DNA from: Pseudomonas proteolytica
GTDB taxonomy: Bacteria; Pseudomonadota; Gammaproteobacteria; Pseudomonadales; Pseudomonadaceae
Length of the DNA: 64,000 nt
Reading direction: 5' to 3'
Assembly (NCBI RefSeq): GCF_007858275.1
Contig: NZ_VFEV01000023.1
Coordinates: 1-64,000, forward strand
A model generated the notes under the pieces. That model did not search any database, was not told the origin of the DNA, and was given only the letters and a program-made list of their open reading frames with translations. Within the stretch, counting starts at the first letter, position 1. Every line of letters begins with the position of its first letter. A program made the translations under genes and the position numbers. Of the stretch, positions 43,685 to 52,531 are shown piece after piece.

Positions 43685-44728
43685 ATGTGGAACTCCGGGG
43701 TGTCCGCGCCAGGTAATGGGCGCATGGCTTTGGTGCCGACTGTTACGCGTCGGGAGCCTGCTCCCATCGAACCCGTCAGTGACGTGTCGGCGGTCAAGAC
43801 GTTGTTCAACCAGTTGTTCGAGGCCGAGCAAACCTCCAAGACCCAGACGGCTCAGGACTTGCGCGACAAGTTGAATGAACTGCGCCAGAAGTTGGGTGAT
43901 GAGAAATTCAAGGAAGCGCTTAACAAGCTGATCCAGGAAGCGGATGACAAGTTTCTACAGTTTCTCAAGCGGATGCTGGACGAGTGGTTTCCCAGCGACG
44001 ATGTGGCCCCTCCGTCGCCCAAAGGTGGCGGTGGCGGTGGAGGTGGGGGTGGAGGTCGCGGCGGCAATGTGAATCCCGCTAATTTCGGCCCTACCGAGAG
44101 CATGAGCAACAAGCCGATCACCAACGGTGCGCAGCATTTCAACTACAAACCTGATAAGAGCAACCCCGGTAAGAAGCCGGACAATATCTGGAGTGGCTTC
44201 AGCCAGGGGCCCAGCAGCAATTGTGTAACGGTTTCTGCCATAAAGGCCGCAATGATGCATTTCGGCCAGAAACCCACGGACATTTTCAGGGATGTGAAGG
44301 AGACGAGTACGGGCTATGACGTGACCATGCGCGACGGCTTCAAGCTGTCCTTGTCCAGGGACGAGTTGCGTCAGGCGGCTACCCACGCGCGTTTCCAGGG
44401 GGATGACCCGGCGATGATGACCGATGCCAACTTCCTGTTTGCCGCCAGTGCCAAGCGTGCACAGATGGAAAACAATGATGGCGTTGCCGGACGCAGTTTC
44501 ATGGCGGCGATGAACAGCCTCAACGATGGTGAGGCTGCGCGTGAAGGCCTGGACCGCCTGGGCCTGAAAGGGCATTACAGACCGGCCACGGACGCTGACT
44601 TGCGAAACAGCAAGGCGGGGACGGTGGAATACAAAGGTCATTCAATGGCGGTGATCAATGGCCGTATTGAGTTGTGGGGCGCGCGAGGCGGGCGGCCAGA
44701 GTCGGGTATCGCCACCGTATTGTTCTAG
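43685..44728 (+). CDS. Putative type III effector with a papain-like Cys/His pair
   Basis: 347 residues, no signal peptide and no membrane segment. An N-terminal 35 residues, polar and Pro-rich, are typical of a type III secretion signal region. A helical, highly charged domain (about 36-102) follows, then a linker containing 11 consecutive glycines (114-124). The C-terminal domain (about 140-347) has SSNCVTVSAIKAAM with Cys180 at a helix start, and EYKGHSMAVINGRIELWGA with His319 and Asn325. This is the layout of a papain-like cysteine protease, transglutaminase or deamidase. I cannot name the family. A Hrp box lies directly upstream. It is a single gene at a chromosomal junction between flgE and nrdA. 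Without homology evidence the effector role is inference. Confidence 0.65.
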   Translation: MWNSGVSAPGNGRMALVPTVTRREPAPIEPVSDVSAVKTLFNQLFEAEQTSKTQTAQDLRDKLNELRQKLGDEKFKEALNKLIQEADDKFLQFLKRMLDEWFPSDDVAPPSPKGGGGGGGGGGGRGGNVNPANFGPTESMSNKPITNGAQHFNYKPDKSNPGKKPDNIWSGFSQGPSSNCVTVSAIKAAMMHFGQKPTDIFRDVKETSTGYDVTMRDGFKLSLSRDELRQAATHARFQGDDPAMMTDANFLFAASAKRAQMENNDGVAGRSFMAAMNSLNDGEAAREGLDRLGLKGHYRPATDADLRNSKAGTVEYKGHSMAVINGRIELWGARGGRPESGIATVLF

Positions 44729-44755
44729 GTTGCGCTGCAGCTTTTGCCAGGCAAA

Positions 44756-44795
44756 AGAAAACCCCCGATACACCATAGGTCTATCGGGGGCTTTT
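44756..44795. terminator. Bidirectional terminator between the effector-like gene and nrdA
   Basis: CCCCCGATA (44762-44770) and TATCGGGGG (44782-44790) with A-run and T-run flanks, serving both convergent genes. Confidence 0.88.
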
Positions 44796-44830
44796 CATCC
44801 TTGGGGGGTTAAACCCAAGGTGCTGTCAGC

Positions 44831-47722
44831 TTACTGGCAGGCTTCGCAATCCGGCTCGTCGATCGCGCAGGCTTTAGGCACTGGCGCTGGGCCGGCCGGC
44901 GCTGCGAGAACCGAATCATCACCGTGGTTACCGCTGGATACAGCGTTCAGCTTGCCGGTGTTGATGGTCGACTTCTCGGTGCTGGTCGCGGCCAGGGCAC
45001 GGAGGTAGTAAGTGGTTTTCAGGCCACGGTACCAAGCCATGCGGTAGGTCACGTCAAGCTTCTTGCCCGATGCGCCGGCGATGTACAGGTTCAGGGACTG
45101 TGCCTGGTCGATCCACTTCTGACGACGGCTGGCGGCGTCAACGATCCACTTGGTGTCCACTTCGAAGGCGGTCGCGTAGAGCTCTTTGAGTTCTTGCGGG
45201 ATGCGCTCGATCTGCTGTACCGAACCGTCGTAGTACTTAAGGTCGTTGATCATCACCGAGTCCCACAGGCCGCGGGCTTTCAGGTCGCGGACCAGGTACG
45301 GGTTGATCACGGTGAATTCGCCCGACAGGTTCGATTTCACATACAGGTTCTGGTAGGTCGGTTCGATCGACTGCGACACGCCAGTGATGTTGGCGATGGT
45401 CGCGGTCGGTGCGATGGCCATGATGTTGGAGTTACGAATGCCTTTCTGCACACGGGCACGTACCGGCGCCCAGTCCAGGGATTCGTTGAGGTCAACATCG
45501 ATGTACTTCTGGCCACGGGCTTCGATCAGGATCTGTTGCGAGTCCAGCGGCAGGATGCCCTTGGACCACAGCGAACCCTGGAACGTCTCGTAGGCGCCGC
45601 GCTCGTCGGCCAGGTCGCAGGAAGCCTGGATCGCGTAGTAGCTGACCGCTTCCATGGACTTGTCGGCGAACTCGACCGCAGCATCCGAACCGTAGGGAAT
45701 GTGCTGCAGGTACAAAGCGTCCTGGAAGCCCATGATACCCAGGCCGACCGGACGGTGCTTGAAGTTGGAGTTCTGCGCCTGTGGCACCGAGTAGTAGTTG
45801 ATGTCGATAACGTTATCGAGCATGCGAACGGCGGTGTTGACGGTACGTTCCAGCTTGGCTGTGTCCAGCTTGCCGTTGACGATGTGGTTCGGCAGGTTGA
45901 TCGAGCCCAGGTTGCAAACGGCGATCTCGTCCTTGTTGGTGTTCAAGGTGATCTCGGTGCACAGGTTCGAGCTGTGGACCACGCCCACGTGCTGCTGCGG
46001 GCTGCGCAGGTTGCACGGGTCCTTGAAGGTCAGCCATGGGTGGCCGGTTTCAAACAGCATGGACAGCATTTTGCGCCACAGGTCTTTGGCCTGGATGGTC
46101 TTGAACAGCTTGATCTTGCCTGGGTACTGGGACAGGGCTTCGTAGTACTCGTAGCGCTCTTCGAAGGCCTTGCCGGTCAGGTCGTGCAGGTCTGGCACTT
46201 CCGATGGCGAGAACAGGGTCCACGGGCCGTCATCGAAGACGCGCTTCATGAACAGGTCAGGGATCCAGTTGGCGGTGTTCATGTCGTGGGTACGACGACG
46301 GTCATCACCGGTGTTCTTGCGCAGCTCGATGAACTCTTCAATGTCCATGTGCCAGGTTTCCAGGTACGCACACACAGCGCCTTTGCGCTTGCCACCCTGG
46401 TTGACCGCGACAGCGGTGTCGTTCACCACCTTGAGGAACGGCACGACGCCCTGGGACTTGCCGTTGGTGCCCTTGATGTACGAACCCAGTGCACGGACCG
46501 GCGTCCAGTCGTTGCCCAGGCCGCCAGCGAATTTGGACAGCATGGCGTTGTCGTGGATCGCGTGGTAGATGCCCGACAGATCATCCGGCACGGTGGTCAG
46601 GTAGCAGCTCGACAGCTGTGGACGCAGGGTGCCGGCGTTGAACAGGGTCGGAGTCGACGACATGTAGTCGAAGGACGACAGCAGGTTGTAGAACTCGATG
46701 GCACGGTCTTCTTTGTGCTTCTCTTCGATCGCCAGGCCCATGGCCACACGCATGAAGAACACCTGCGGCAGTTCGAAACGGATCCCGTCCTTGTGGATGA
46801 AGTAACGGTCGTACAGGGTCTGCAGGCCCAGGTAAGTGAACTGCTGGTCACGCTCGTGGTTGATCGCCTTGCCGAGTTTTTCCAGGTCGAAGGTGGCCAG
46901 GATCGGGTTCAGCAATTCGAATTCGATACCCTTGGCGATGTAAGCAGGCAGGGCCTTGGCGTACAGGTCGGCCATTTCGTGGTGGGTGGCGCTATCGGCC
47001 ACGCCCAGGAACCCCAGGCCTTCGGCACGCAGGGTGTCCATCAGCAGGCGCGCGGTCACGAACGAGTAGTTCGGCTCACGCTCAACCAGGGTACGGGCGG
47101 TCATCACCAGGGCGGTGTTGACGTCGGTCAGGGCCACGCCGTCGTACAGGTTCTTCAGGGTTTCACGCTGGATCAGGTCGCCGTCGACTTCTTCCAGGCC
47201 TTCGCAGGCTTCGGTGATGATGGTGTTCAGGCGGCCCAGGTCCAGCGGCGCGAACGAACCATCAGCCAAGGTGATGCGGATCGACGGGTGGGCTTGCACG
47301 GCTTCGGCGGACGGCGCGTGTACGGCACGTTCCTTGGCGCGCGAGTCGCGGTAGATCACGTAGTCCCGGGCCACTTTCTGCTCGCCGGCGCGCATCAGGG
47401 CCAGTTCGACCTGGTCCTGGATTTCTTCGATGTGGATGGTGCCGCCCGACGGCATGCGACGCTTGAAGGTCGCGGTGACTTGTTCGGTCAAGCGGGCAAC
47501 GGTGTCGTGGATACGCGACGAAGCGGCAGCGGTGCCGCCTTCAACTGCAAGAAACGCTTTGGTGATGGCGACGGTGATTTTGTCATCGGTGTAAGGAACG
47601 ACAGTGCCGTTACGCTTGATCACGCGCAATTGGCCGGGCGCGGTGGCGGACAGATCCATATTCGAATCAGCGCCCTGCGGCACGGAGCCTTGCGGGTTCT
47701 CGCGAGTTGTGTCGGTTTGCAT
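44831..47722 (-). CDS. nrdA: Ribonucleoside-diphosphate reductase class Ia, alpha subunit
   Basis: 963 residues. The N-terminal ATP-cone (VIKRNGTVVPYTDDKITVAI, about residue 32-50) is followed by a second, degenerate cone from about residue 140, as in Pseudomonas class Ia enzymes. The catalytic barrel has 'SSCYLTTVPDDLSGI' (first active-site cysteine), 'NLCTEITLNTNKDE' (radical cysteine with Asn and Glu) and the C-terminal CxxC of 'EPDCEACQ' that accepts electrons from thioredoxin. ATG at 47722 (MQTDTTREN) follows GGAG; an upstream GTG-like extension of six residues is not supported. Regulatory region 48083-48176. Confidence 0.97.
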   Translation of the reverse strand: MQTDTTRENPQGSVPQGADSNMDLSATAPGQLRVIKRNGTVVPYTDDKITVAITKAFLAVEGGTAAASSRIHDTVARLTEQVTATFKRRMPSGGTIHIEEIQDQVELALMRAGEQKVARDYVIYRDSRAKERAVHAPSAEAVQAHPSIRITLADGSFAPLDLGRLNTIITEACEGLEEVDGDLIQRETLKNLYDGVALTDVNTALVMTARTLVEREPNYSFVTARLLMDTLRAEGLGFLGVADSATHHEMADLYAKALPAYIAKGIEFELLNPILATFDLEKLGKAINHERDQQFTYLGLQTLYDRYFIHKDGIRFELPQVFFMRVAMGLAIEEKHKEDRAIEFYNLLSSFDYMSSTPTLFNAGTLRPQLSSCYLTTVPDDLSGIYHAIHDNAMLSKFAGGLGNDWTPVRALGSYIKGTNGKSQGVVPFLKVVNDTAVAVNQGGKRKGAVCAYLETWHMDIEEFIELRKNTGDDRRRTHDMNTANWIPDLFMKRVFDDGPWTLFSPSEVPDLHDLTGKAFEERYEYYEALSQYPGKIKLFKTIQAKDLWRKMLSMLFETGHPWLTFKDPCNLRSPQQHVGVVHSSNLCTEITLNTNKDEIAVCNLGSINLPNHIVNGKLDTAKLERTVNTAVRMLDNVIDINYYSVPQAQNSNFKHRPVGLGIMGFQDALYLQHIPYGSDAAVEFADKSMEAVSYYAIQASCDLADERGAYETFQGSLWSKGILPLDSQQILIEARGQKYIDVDLNESLDWAPVRARVQKGIRNSNIMAIAPTATIANITGVSQSIEPTYQNLYVKSNLSGEFTVINPYLVRDLKARGLWDSVMINDLKYYDGSVQQIERIPQELKELYATAFEVDTKWIVDAASRRQKWIDQAQSLNLYIAGASGKKLDVTYRMAWYRGLKTTYYLRALAATSTEKSTINTGKLNAVSSGNHGDDSVLAAPAGPAPVPKACAIDEPDCEACQ

Positions 47723-47753
47723 GGGGGGTTGTCTCCACATTCTATATTTATTT

Positions 47754-47772
47754 GGGCACCATCACGGTGCCC
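47754..47772 (-). other. Stem-loop in the nrdA leader
   Basis: GGGCACC-ATCAC-GGTGCCC, a perfect 7-bp stem 32 nt upstream of the nrdA start codon. Function unknown. Confidence 0.4.
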
Positions 47773-48082
47773 ACCGTTCCGTCCTGAAGCACTTACAACA
47801 GGCCTTGGCCTGGCATAACAACCTCGGGACAGGAGGAAGGGAGCTGTTCGCGCCGCTTCCATGCCGAAGTCTTCGGTTCCAAGCCCTGGGCTCTTTACCG
47901 TATTCCTGTGTGGGTGTCGTTTGTATTGCAACACCCGTACCGTTTTCTCCCGTTGGGGCTTGAAAACAGCAGCCATCCGCGTGCGCGGTTTGGGCTTTCG
48001 AAAAAGGTTTAAGTTCCACCAAACAGGAGCAAGAAAGCTCTTGAGTTTCTTGTCTGATTTGTGTTTGGTCTTGTCGCTTGAA
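47773..48082. other. Long nrdA leader / intergenic region
   Basis: About 310 bp with no supportable gene. It has short palindromes such as CAGGCCTTGGCCTG near 47800, and separates the nrdA start from the NrdR/DnaA cluster. Confidence 0.35.
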
Positions 48083-48129
48083 ACCCTACATGTAGGGTTT
48101 TTTTTGCGACGAGGTACAAGATAATGCGT
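48083..48129 (-). promoter_or_regulatory. Tandem NrdR boxes upstream of nrdA
   Basis: Box 1 ACCCTACATGTAGGGT (48083-48098) is the core of a perfect 20-bp palindrome. Box 2, read on the minus strand, ACGCATTATCTTGTAC (48114-48129), is weaker. Against the NrdR consensus acaCwAtATaTwGtgt they match 12 and 11 of 16 positions, and the centres are 31 bp apart, three helical turns. NrdR represses class I-III ribonucleotide reductase genes in this way. Confidence 0.65.
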
Positions 48130-48155
48130 TTTGGGGGGCTTAGCAACGCACTACC

Positions 48156-48176
48156 TGTGGATAACGCTGTGGGTAA
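48156..48176 (-). promoter_or_regulatory. Two DnaA boxes upstream of nrdA
   Basis: Read on the minus strand: TTATCCACA (48156-48164), a perfect strong DnaA box, and TTACCCACA (48168-48176), one mismatch, 12 bp apart. In E. coli DnaA binds the nrdAB promoter and ties dNTP supply to replication; the same is inferred here. Confidence 0.65.
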
Positions 48177-48428
48177 AATGTGTATGAAAGGTGGAACCGC
48201 CGTGTAGGCCGCAGTACTGCTGCATCGCACCGTTTGTCACCGAATATTCCAAGCTGAAAACACCCGGTTGGATTTTTGCGGGCGCGAACCCTATCACAAA
48301 AAATCGCGATCACCGAATGCATTTCCTGGCTTGTGTTGCAGGGTCAGGCCATGGCTACAATCGGCCTTTATTCCTACACTGTTATGCCCTTTATGCATGA
48401 CAAATTTGGTACGGCTGGCGAAGATCAA

Positions 48429-48521
48429 AATGTGGGAGCGGGCTTGCCCGCGATAACGGTGGATCAGCAGTAGGTATGTTGCCTGACACACTGCTATCGC
48501 GGGCAAGCCCGCTCCTACATT
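48429..48521. repeat. REPIN between nrdA and the response regulator
   Basis: AATGTGGGAGCGGGCTTGCC and the inverted GGGCAAGCCCGCTCCTACAT about 45 bp apart. Confidence 0.88.
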
Positions 48522-48569
48522 TGAACCTGCGCAGTCCTGACAAATCCCTTATAAAAACGAGGACCACCC

Positions 48570-49295
48570 GTGGAGCAAGAAGCCTGGCAGGTACTGATTG
48601 TCGAGGACGACCAGCGGCTGGCTGAGTTGACCCGTGACTACCTGGAAAGCAACGGCCTGCGGGTCTCCATCGAGGGCGACGGAGCCCTGGCGGTGGCGCG
48701 GATCATTGCCGAGCAGCCGGACCTGGTAATCCTCGACCTGATGCTGCCCGGCGAAGACGGCCTGAGCATTTGCCGCAAGGTGCGCGAGCGCTACGACGGG
48801 GTGATCCTGATGCTCACCGCGCGTACCGACGACATGGACCAGGTTCTGGGCCTGGACATGGGGGCCGATGACTATGTGTGCAAGCCGGTGCGCCCGCGCC
48901 TGCTGCTGGCGCGGATCCAGGCACTGTTGCGGCGCAGCGAAAGCGCCGAGCCTGCCGCCCCGGAAAAACAGCGGCGCCTGCAATTCGGCCCCCTGGTGGT
49001 CGACAACGCCTTGCGCGAAGCCTGGCTGCACGATGGCGGCATCGAACTGACCAGCGCCGAATTCGATCTGTTGTGGCTCTTGGTGGCCAATGCCGGGCGC
49101 ATCCTGTCCCGGGAAGAGATCTTCACCGCCTTGCGCGGTATCGGCTACGACGGCCAGGACCGCTCCATTGACGTACGCATCTCGCGGATCCGCCCGAAAA
49201 TCGGCGACGACCCCATCCACCCGCGCCTGATCAAGACCATTCGCAGCAAAGGTTACCTGTTCGTCCCCGAAGCCGCCGCCGATATGCTGTCGTGA
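48570..49295 (+). CDS. OmpR-family response regulator (RstA-like)
   Basis: 241 residues. Receiver domain with acidic pocket 'IVEDDQR', phospho-acceptor Asp56 in 'LVILDLMLPGEDG', 'LTART' and 'DDYVCKPV', followed by a winged-helix DNA-binding domain (about 135-235, 'IELTSAEFDLLWLL', 'RSIDVRISRIRPKIGDD'). The start is GTG at 48570, with GAGGA about 9 nt upstream. It overlaps the sensor kinase by 4 bp. Its place next to nrdA is the same as in P. aeruginosa as I recall; the stimulus is unknown. Confidence 0.9.
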   Translation: MEQEAWQVLIVEDDQRLAELTRDYLESNGLRVSIEGDGALAVARIIAEQPDLVILDLMLPGEDGLSICRKVRERYDGVILMLTARTDDMDQVLGLDMGADDYVCKPVRPRLLLARIQALLRRSESAEPAAPEKQRRLQFGPLVVDNALREAWLHDGGIELTSAEFDLLWLLVANAGRILSREEIFTALRGIGYDGQDRSIDVRISRIRPKIGDDPIHPRLIKTIRSKGYLFVPEAAADMLS

Positions 49296-50902
49296 ACTCG
49301 ATCTTCCTGCGTATCTATGGCGGCATGTGCGCGGCGCTGATCCTCGTGGCCCTGCTTGGCGTATTGGCGCTGCACCTGCTCAATGAGGTGCGCAGCGGCC
49401 AGTACCGCGAGCGGCTGGCCCACGGCACCTTTGCCCTGATGGGCGACAACCTGCAGCCGATGAGCAGCATCGAGCGCCAGCGCGCCCTGGCGGTGTGGGA
49501 GCGATTGCTGGGGATTCCCTTGCAATTGCAGACGGTGGCGGATGCCCGCCTGGACCTGAGCCAGCGCAATCGCCTGCAGCGCGGCCAGGTCCTGGTGGAG
49601 CAGACCGGGCCCCATGCGGCCCGGGTGTTGCGCCTGGTCAGTGAGAAGGAGCAACTGCTGCTCACCGGCGAAGTGCAGCAGATCAGCGAGCAGTTGGCCC
49701 GGGCCACTATTTATTTGCTGGCCGACGAACTGGTGCGTTTTCCAGTTGCCGAGCAGCCGCAACGGTTGGCCGACCTGAAAGACGCCAAGGGCTTCGGCTT
49801 TGAAATGCACCTGCTCAAGCTCGACGAAGCGGACATGGACGAGGACCAGCGGCGTCGCGTGGCCGAAGGCGACACGGTGATGGCCCTGGGCAAGGGCGGC
49901 GACTCGATCCGTGTGTTTGCCGGCATGGTCGGCACGCCGTGGGTCCTGGAAATCGGCCCGCTGTACCAGATGAATCCTTACCCGGCGCAATGGCTGGTGC
50001 TGATTGCATTGATTGGTCTGACCCTGATCGGCTTGATCGTGTATTTGCTGGTACGCCAACTGGAGCGCCGCCTACGCGGGCTCGAAGCGGCCGCCACGCG
50101 CATCGCCAAGGGCAACCTGGAAGCGCGGGTGCCGGCGCGCGGTGCCGACTCGGTAGGGCGCCTGGCGGCGGCCTTCAACGGCATGGCCGAGCACTTGCAG
50201 CGCCTGTTGGCGATTCAGCGTGAATTGGTGCGCGCGGTGTCCCATGAGTTACGCACCCCGGTGGCCCGCCTGCGTTTTGGCCTGGAGATGATCGGCGACG
50301 CCGCGACGCCCGAAGCCCGGCGCAAATACATGGAAGGCATGGACAGTGATATCCAGGACCTCGACGGCCTGGTGGATGAAATGCTCACCTATGCGCGCCT
50401 GGAGCAGGGTTCGCCGGCCCTGAGTTTCCAGCGGGTCGACCTCAGTGCCTTGCTCGACCAGGTGATCGGCGAGCTGGCACCCTTGCGGCCAGGGATCGAG
50501 GTGGCGCGGGGCGTGTGTCTGTCATCGGCGCACCTGGATGCGGCCTGGGTCGACGCCGAGCCGCGCTACCTGCACCGCGCCCTGCAAAACCTGGTGAGCA
50601 ATGCCATGCGCCATGCGCAGTCGCGGGTGCTGATCAGTTACCAGGTGGGGCAGGTGCGTTGCCGTATCGACGTCGAAGACGATGGCCCAGGCGTGCCGGA
50701 AAGCGCCTGGGAGCGGATATTTACCCCATTCCTGCGACTGGACGACAGCCGTACACGCGCCTCGGGTGGGCATGGCCTGGGTTTGTCGATTGTGCGGCGG
50801 ATTATCTACTGGCACGGCGGCCGGGCATTGATCAGCAAGAGCAACAACCTGGGCGGGGCGTGTTTCAGCCTGAGCTGGCCGCGGGATCAGGACAAGACTT
50901 GA
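49292..50902 (+). CDS. Sensor histidine kinase partner (RstB-like)
   Basis: 536 residues. A first membrane helix (about 8-30) and second (about 230-255) bracket a periplasmic sensor domain of about 200 residues. HAMP follows (residues about 250-300), then the dimerisation domain with phospho-acceptor His318 in RAVSHELRTPVARL, and an ATPase domain with the N-box 'LQNLVSNAMRHA', G1 'VEDDGPGVP' and G2 'GGHGLGLSIV'. Starts with GTG in a GTGA overlap with the regulator. Ligand unknown. Confidence 0.9.
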   Translation: MNSIFLRIYGGMCAALILVALLGVLALHLLNEVRSGQYRERLAHGTFALMGDNLQPMSSIERQRALAVWERLLGIPLQLQTVADARLDLSQRNRLQRGQVLVEQTGPHAARVLRLVSEKEQLLLTGEVQQISEQLARATIYLLADELVRFPVAEQPQRLADLKDAKGFGFEMHLLKLDEADMDEDQRRRVAEGDTVMALGKGGDSIRVFAGMVGTPWVLEIGPLYQMNPYPAQWLVLIALIGLTLIGLIVYLLVRQLERRLRGLEAAATRIAKGNLEARVPARGADSVGRLAAAFNGMAEHLQRLLAIQRELVRAVSHELRTPVARLRFGLEMIGDAATPEARRKYMEGMDSDIQDLDGLVDEMLTYARLEQGSPALSFQRVDLSALLDQVIGELAPLRPGIEVARGVCLSSAHLDAAWVDAEPRYLHRALQNLVSNAMRHAQSRVLISYQVGQVRCRIDVEDDGPGVPESAWERIFTPFLRLDDSRTRASGGHGLGLSIVRRIIYWHGGRALISKSNNLGGACFSLSWPRDQDKT

Positions 50903-50955
50903 GAGCGTCATCGCAAGCAAGCCAGCTTGCATTCCAAAGGATGTACTCGGTCAAC

Positions 50956-50993
50956 TGTGGGAGCTGGCTTGCCTGCGATAGCGCTATATCAGG
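50956..50993. repeat. REP unit at the 3' end of pcpS
   Basis: TGTGGGAGCTGGCTTGCCTG followed by CGATAGCGCT. It overlaps the last bases of the convergent pcpS gene. Confidence 0.7.
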
Positions 50994-51705
50994 CACCGAT
51001 GGCCACGAGGCTCAACAACTGCCCGTCATCCACCGCAAACTGCCCCTCCAGCTCCTTGCCATAACACCACTCACTGGACAAATCTGTCAGCAATCGCAAG
51101 CGCAAAAATCCTGAATCGGACCACTCCACCACCTCGGCATGCTCAAAGTAGAAACGCTTCTGCACAATCGGGTAGAGCGCCTTGAACAGGCTTTCCTTGG
51201 CCGAAAACGTCAGGGTCACCAGCTGCGCAACCTGCTCCCTTGGTCCTGTGGCCATGCGCTGCATTTCATCCGGGGTAAGGATTTCCCCGGCCAGGCGCTC
51301 GGCCCGCTCAAGGGGCAATAGGTTTTCCAGGTCCATGCCCAGCCCGCGCCACTGGGCCTTGTGGGCGACGATGGCGGCGGCATGCCCGGTGCTATGGGTG
51401 ATCGAGCCGCTGATATGCGAGGGCCACACCGGGGCGCGGTCCTCACCGATGGCGGGGATAAAGTCCAGGCCTTCTAGCTGTTGCAAGGCGCTGCGGGCGC
51501 ACAGCCGGCCCGCCAGAAACTCCGCCTGCCGCTTGGCCACCGAGCGTTGGATACTGGCCGGCGGCGGCACGGCGCAGCGCTGGAAGTCGCCGGGTTCGAG
51601 CAATTTGGGCTCGAAACGGGTGCTCAGGAACACCGTGCCGGGCAAGGTGGCGGGCAGCGGCCAATGGTCATCAAGTGGGGTGCAGCAGGCGGGTATCGGG
51701 TTCAT
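50989..51705 (-). CDS. pcpS: 4'-phosphopantetheinyl transferase
   Basis: Transfers phosphopantetheine from CoA to carrier proteins of fatty acid, polyketide and siderophore synthesis. 238 residues, EntD/Sfp class. 'RQAEFLAGRLCARSAL' is the N-terminal signature, 'GSITHSTGHAAAIV' and 'GLGMDLENLLPLERAE' hold the Mg2+-binding Asp/Glu, and 'LTFSAKESLFKALYP' the WxxKES-like motif. In Pseudomonas one such enzyme usually serves primary and secondary metabolism. Its 3' end runs into a REP unit. Divergent from phoP. Confidence 0.9.
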   Translation of the reverse strand: MNPIPACCTPLDDHWPLPATLPGTVFLSTRFEPKLLEPGDFQRCAVPPPASIQRSVAKRQAEFLAGRLCARSALQQLEGLDFIPAIGEDRAPVWPSHISGSITHSTGHAAAIVAHKAQWRGLGMDLENLLPLERAERLAGEILTPDEMQRMATGPREQVAQLVTLTFSAKESLFKALYPIVQKRFYFEHAEVVEWSDSGFLRLRLLTDLSSEWCYGKELEGQFAVDDGQLLSLVAIGA

Positions 51706-51749
51706 GCCGGCTATTCTGCACGGGGCGGGACCTGCCTGGGTAGCCCGCC

Positions 51750-51767
51750 GGTTCAGACTGTGTTCAG
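51750..51767 (+). promoter_or_regulatory. PhoP box upstream of phoPQ
   Basis: Direct repeat GTTCAG-N5-GTTCAG (51751-51756 and 51762-51767), an 11-bp period as in PhoP-regulated promoters. A TAAACT -10-like hexamer (51779-51784) lies 11 bp after it, the usual PhoP spacing. This supports autoregulation of phoPQ in low Mg2+. Confidence 0.7.
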
Positions 51768-51853
51768 TTCAACCGCCGTAAACTGCGCAAGCATACCTTC
51801 AGGGCCGCTATGATGGTTCCCTGCGGGACGGTGGATTGGCCTTGGAGAGTGTT

Positions 51854-52531
51854 ATGAAATTGCTGGTTGTCGAAGATGAGGCGTTGTTGCGCCATCACCT
51901 GCTGACCCGTCTTGGCGACAGCGGCCACGTGGTCGAAGCCGTGGCTAACGCCGAAGAAGCGCTGTACCAGACCGGGCAATTCAATCATGACCTGGCGATC
52001 ATCGACCTGGGCCTGCCGGGCATGGGCGGCCTGGACCTGATCCGCCAACTGCGGGCCCAGGCCAAGACCTTCCCGATCCTGATCCTCACCGCGCGCGGCA
52101 ACTGGCAGGACAAGGTCGAAGGCCTGGCCGCCGGGGCCGATGACTATGTGGTCAAGCCGTTCCAGTTCGAAGAGCTGGAGGCGCGGATGAACGCCCTGTT
52201 GCGCCGCTCCAGCGGTTTTACCCAATCGACCATCGTCGCCGGCCCCTTGCTGCTGGACCTCAACCGCAAGCAGGCGTCCCTGGACGAGCAGCCCCTGGCG
52301 CTGACGGCCTATGAGTACCGGATCCTCGAATACCTGATGCGTCATCACCAGCAAGTGGTGGCCAAGGATCGGTTGATGGAACAACTCTATCCCGATGATG
52401 ACGAGCGTGATCCGAACGTGATCGAAGTGCTGGTCGGCCGCCTGCGTCGCAAGCTCGAAGGCCCGGCCGGGTTCAAGCCCATCGACACCGTGCGTGGCCT
52501 GGGCTACATGTTTAACGAGCGCTGCCGTTGA
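51854..52531 (+). CDS. phoP: Two-component response regulator PhoP
   Basis: 225 residues, OmpR family. Receiver with Asp51 in 'LAIIDLGLPGMGG', 'ILTARGNWQDKVEGLAAGADDYVVKPFQFEEL' and a winged helix ('LTAYEYRILEYLMRHHQQVV', 'IEVLVGRLRRKLE'). It resembles P. aeruginosa PhoP across its length, as I remember it, and controls low-Mg2+ and cationic-peptide responses. ATG at 51854 (MKLLVVEDE) is used rather than an in-frame ATG 18 codons upstream. oprH, which precedes phoP in P. aeruginosa, is absent here. Confidence 0.92.
   Translation: MKLLVVEDEALLRHHLLTRLGDSGHVVEAVANAEEALYQTGQFNHDLAIIDLGLPGMGGLDLIRQLRAQAKTFPILILTARGNWQDKVEGLAAGADDYVVKPFQFEELEARMNALLRRSSGFTQSTIVAGPLLLDLNRKQASLDEQPLALTAYEYRILEYLMRHHQQVVAKDRLMEQLYPDDDERDPNVIEVLVGRLRRKLEGPAGFKPIDTVRGLGYMFNERCR

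Noticed and set aside
44924..47818. 964-codon open frame antisense to nrdA
   Set aside because: Shadow of a highly biased gene; no family motif.
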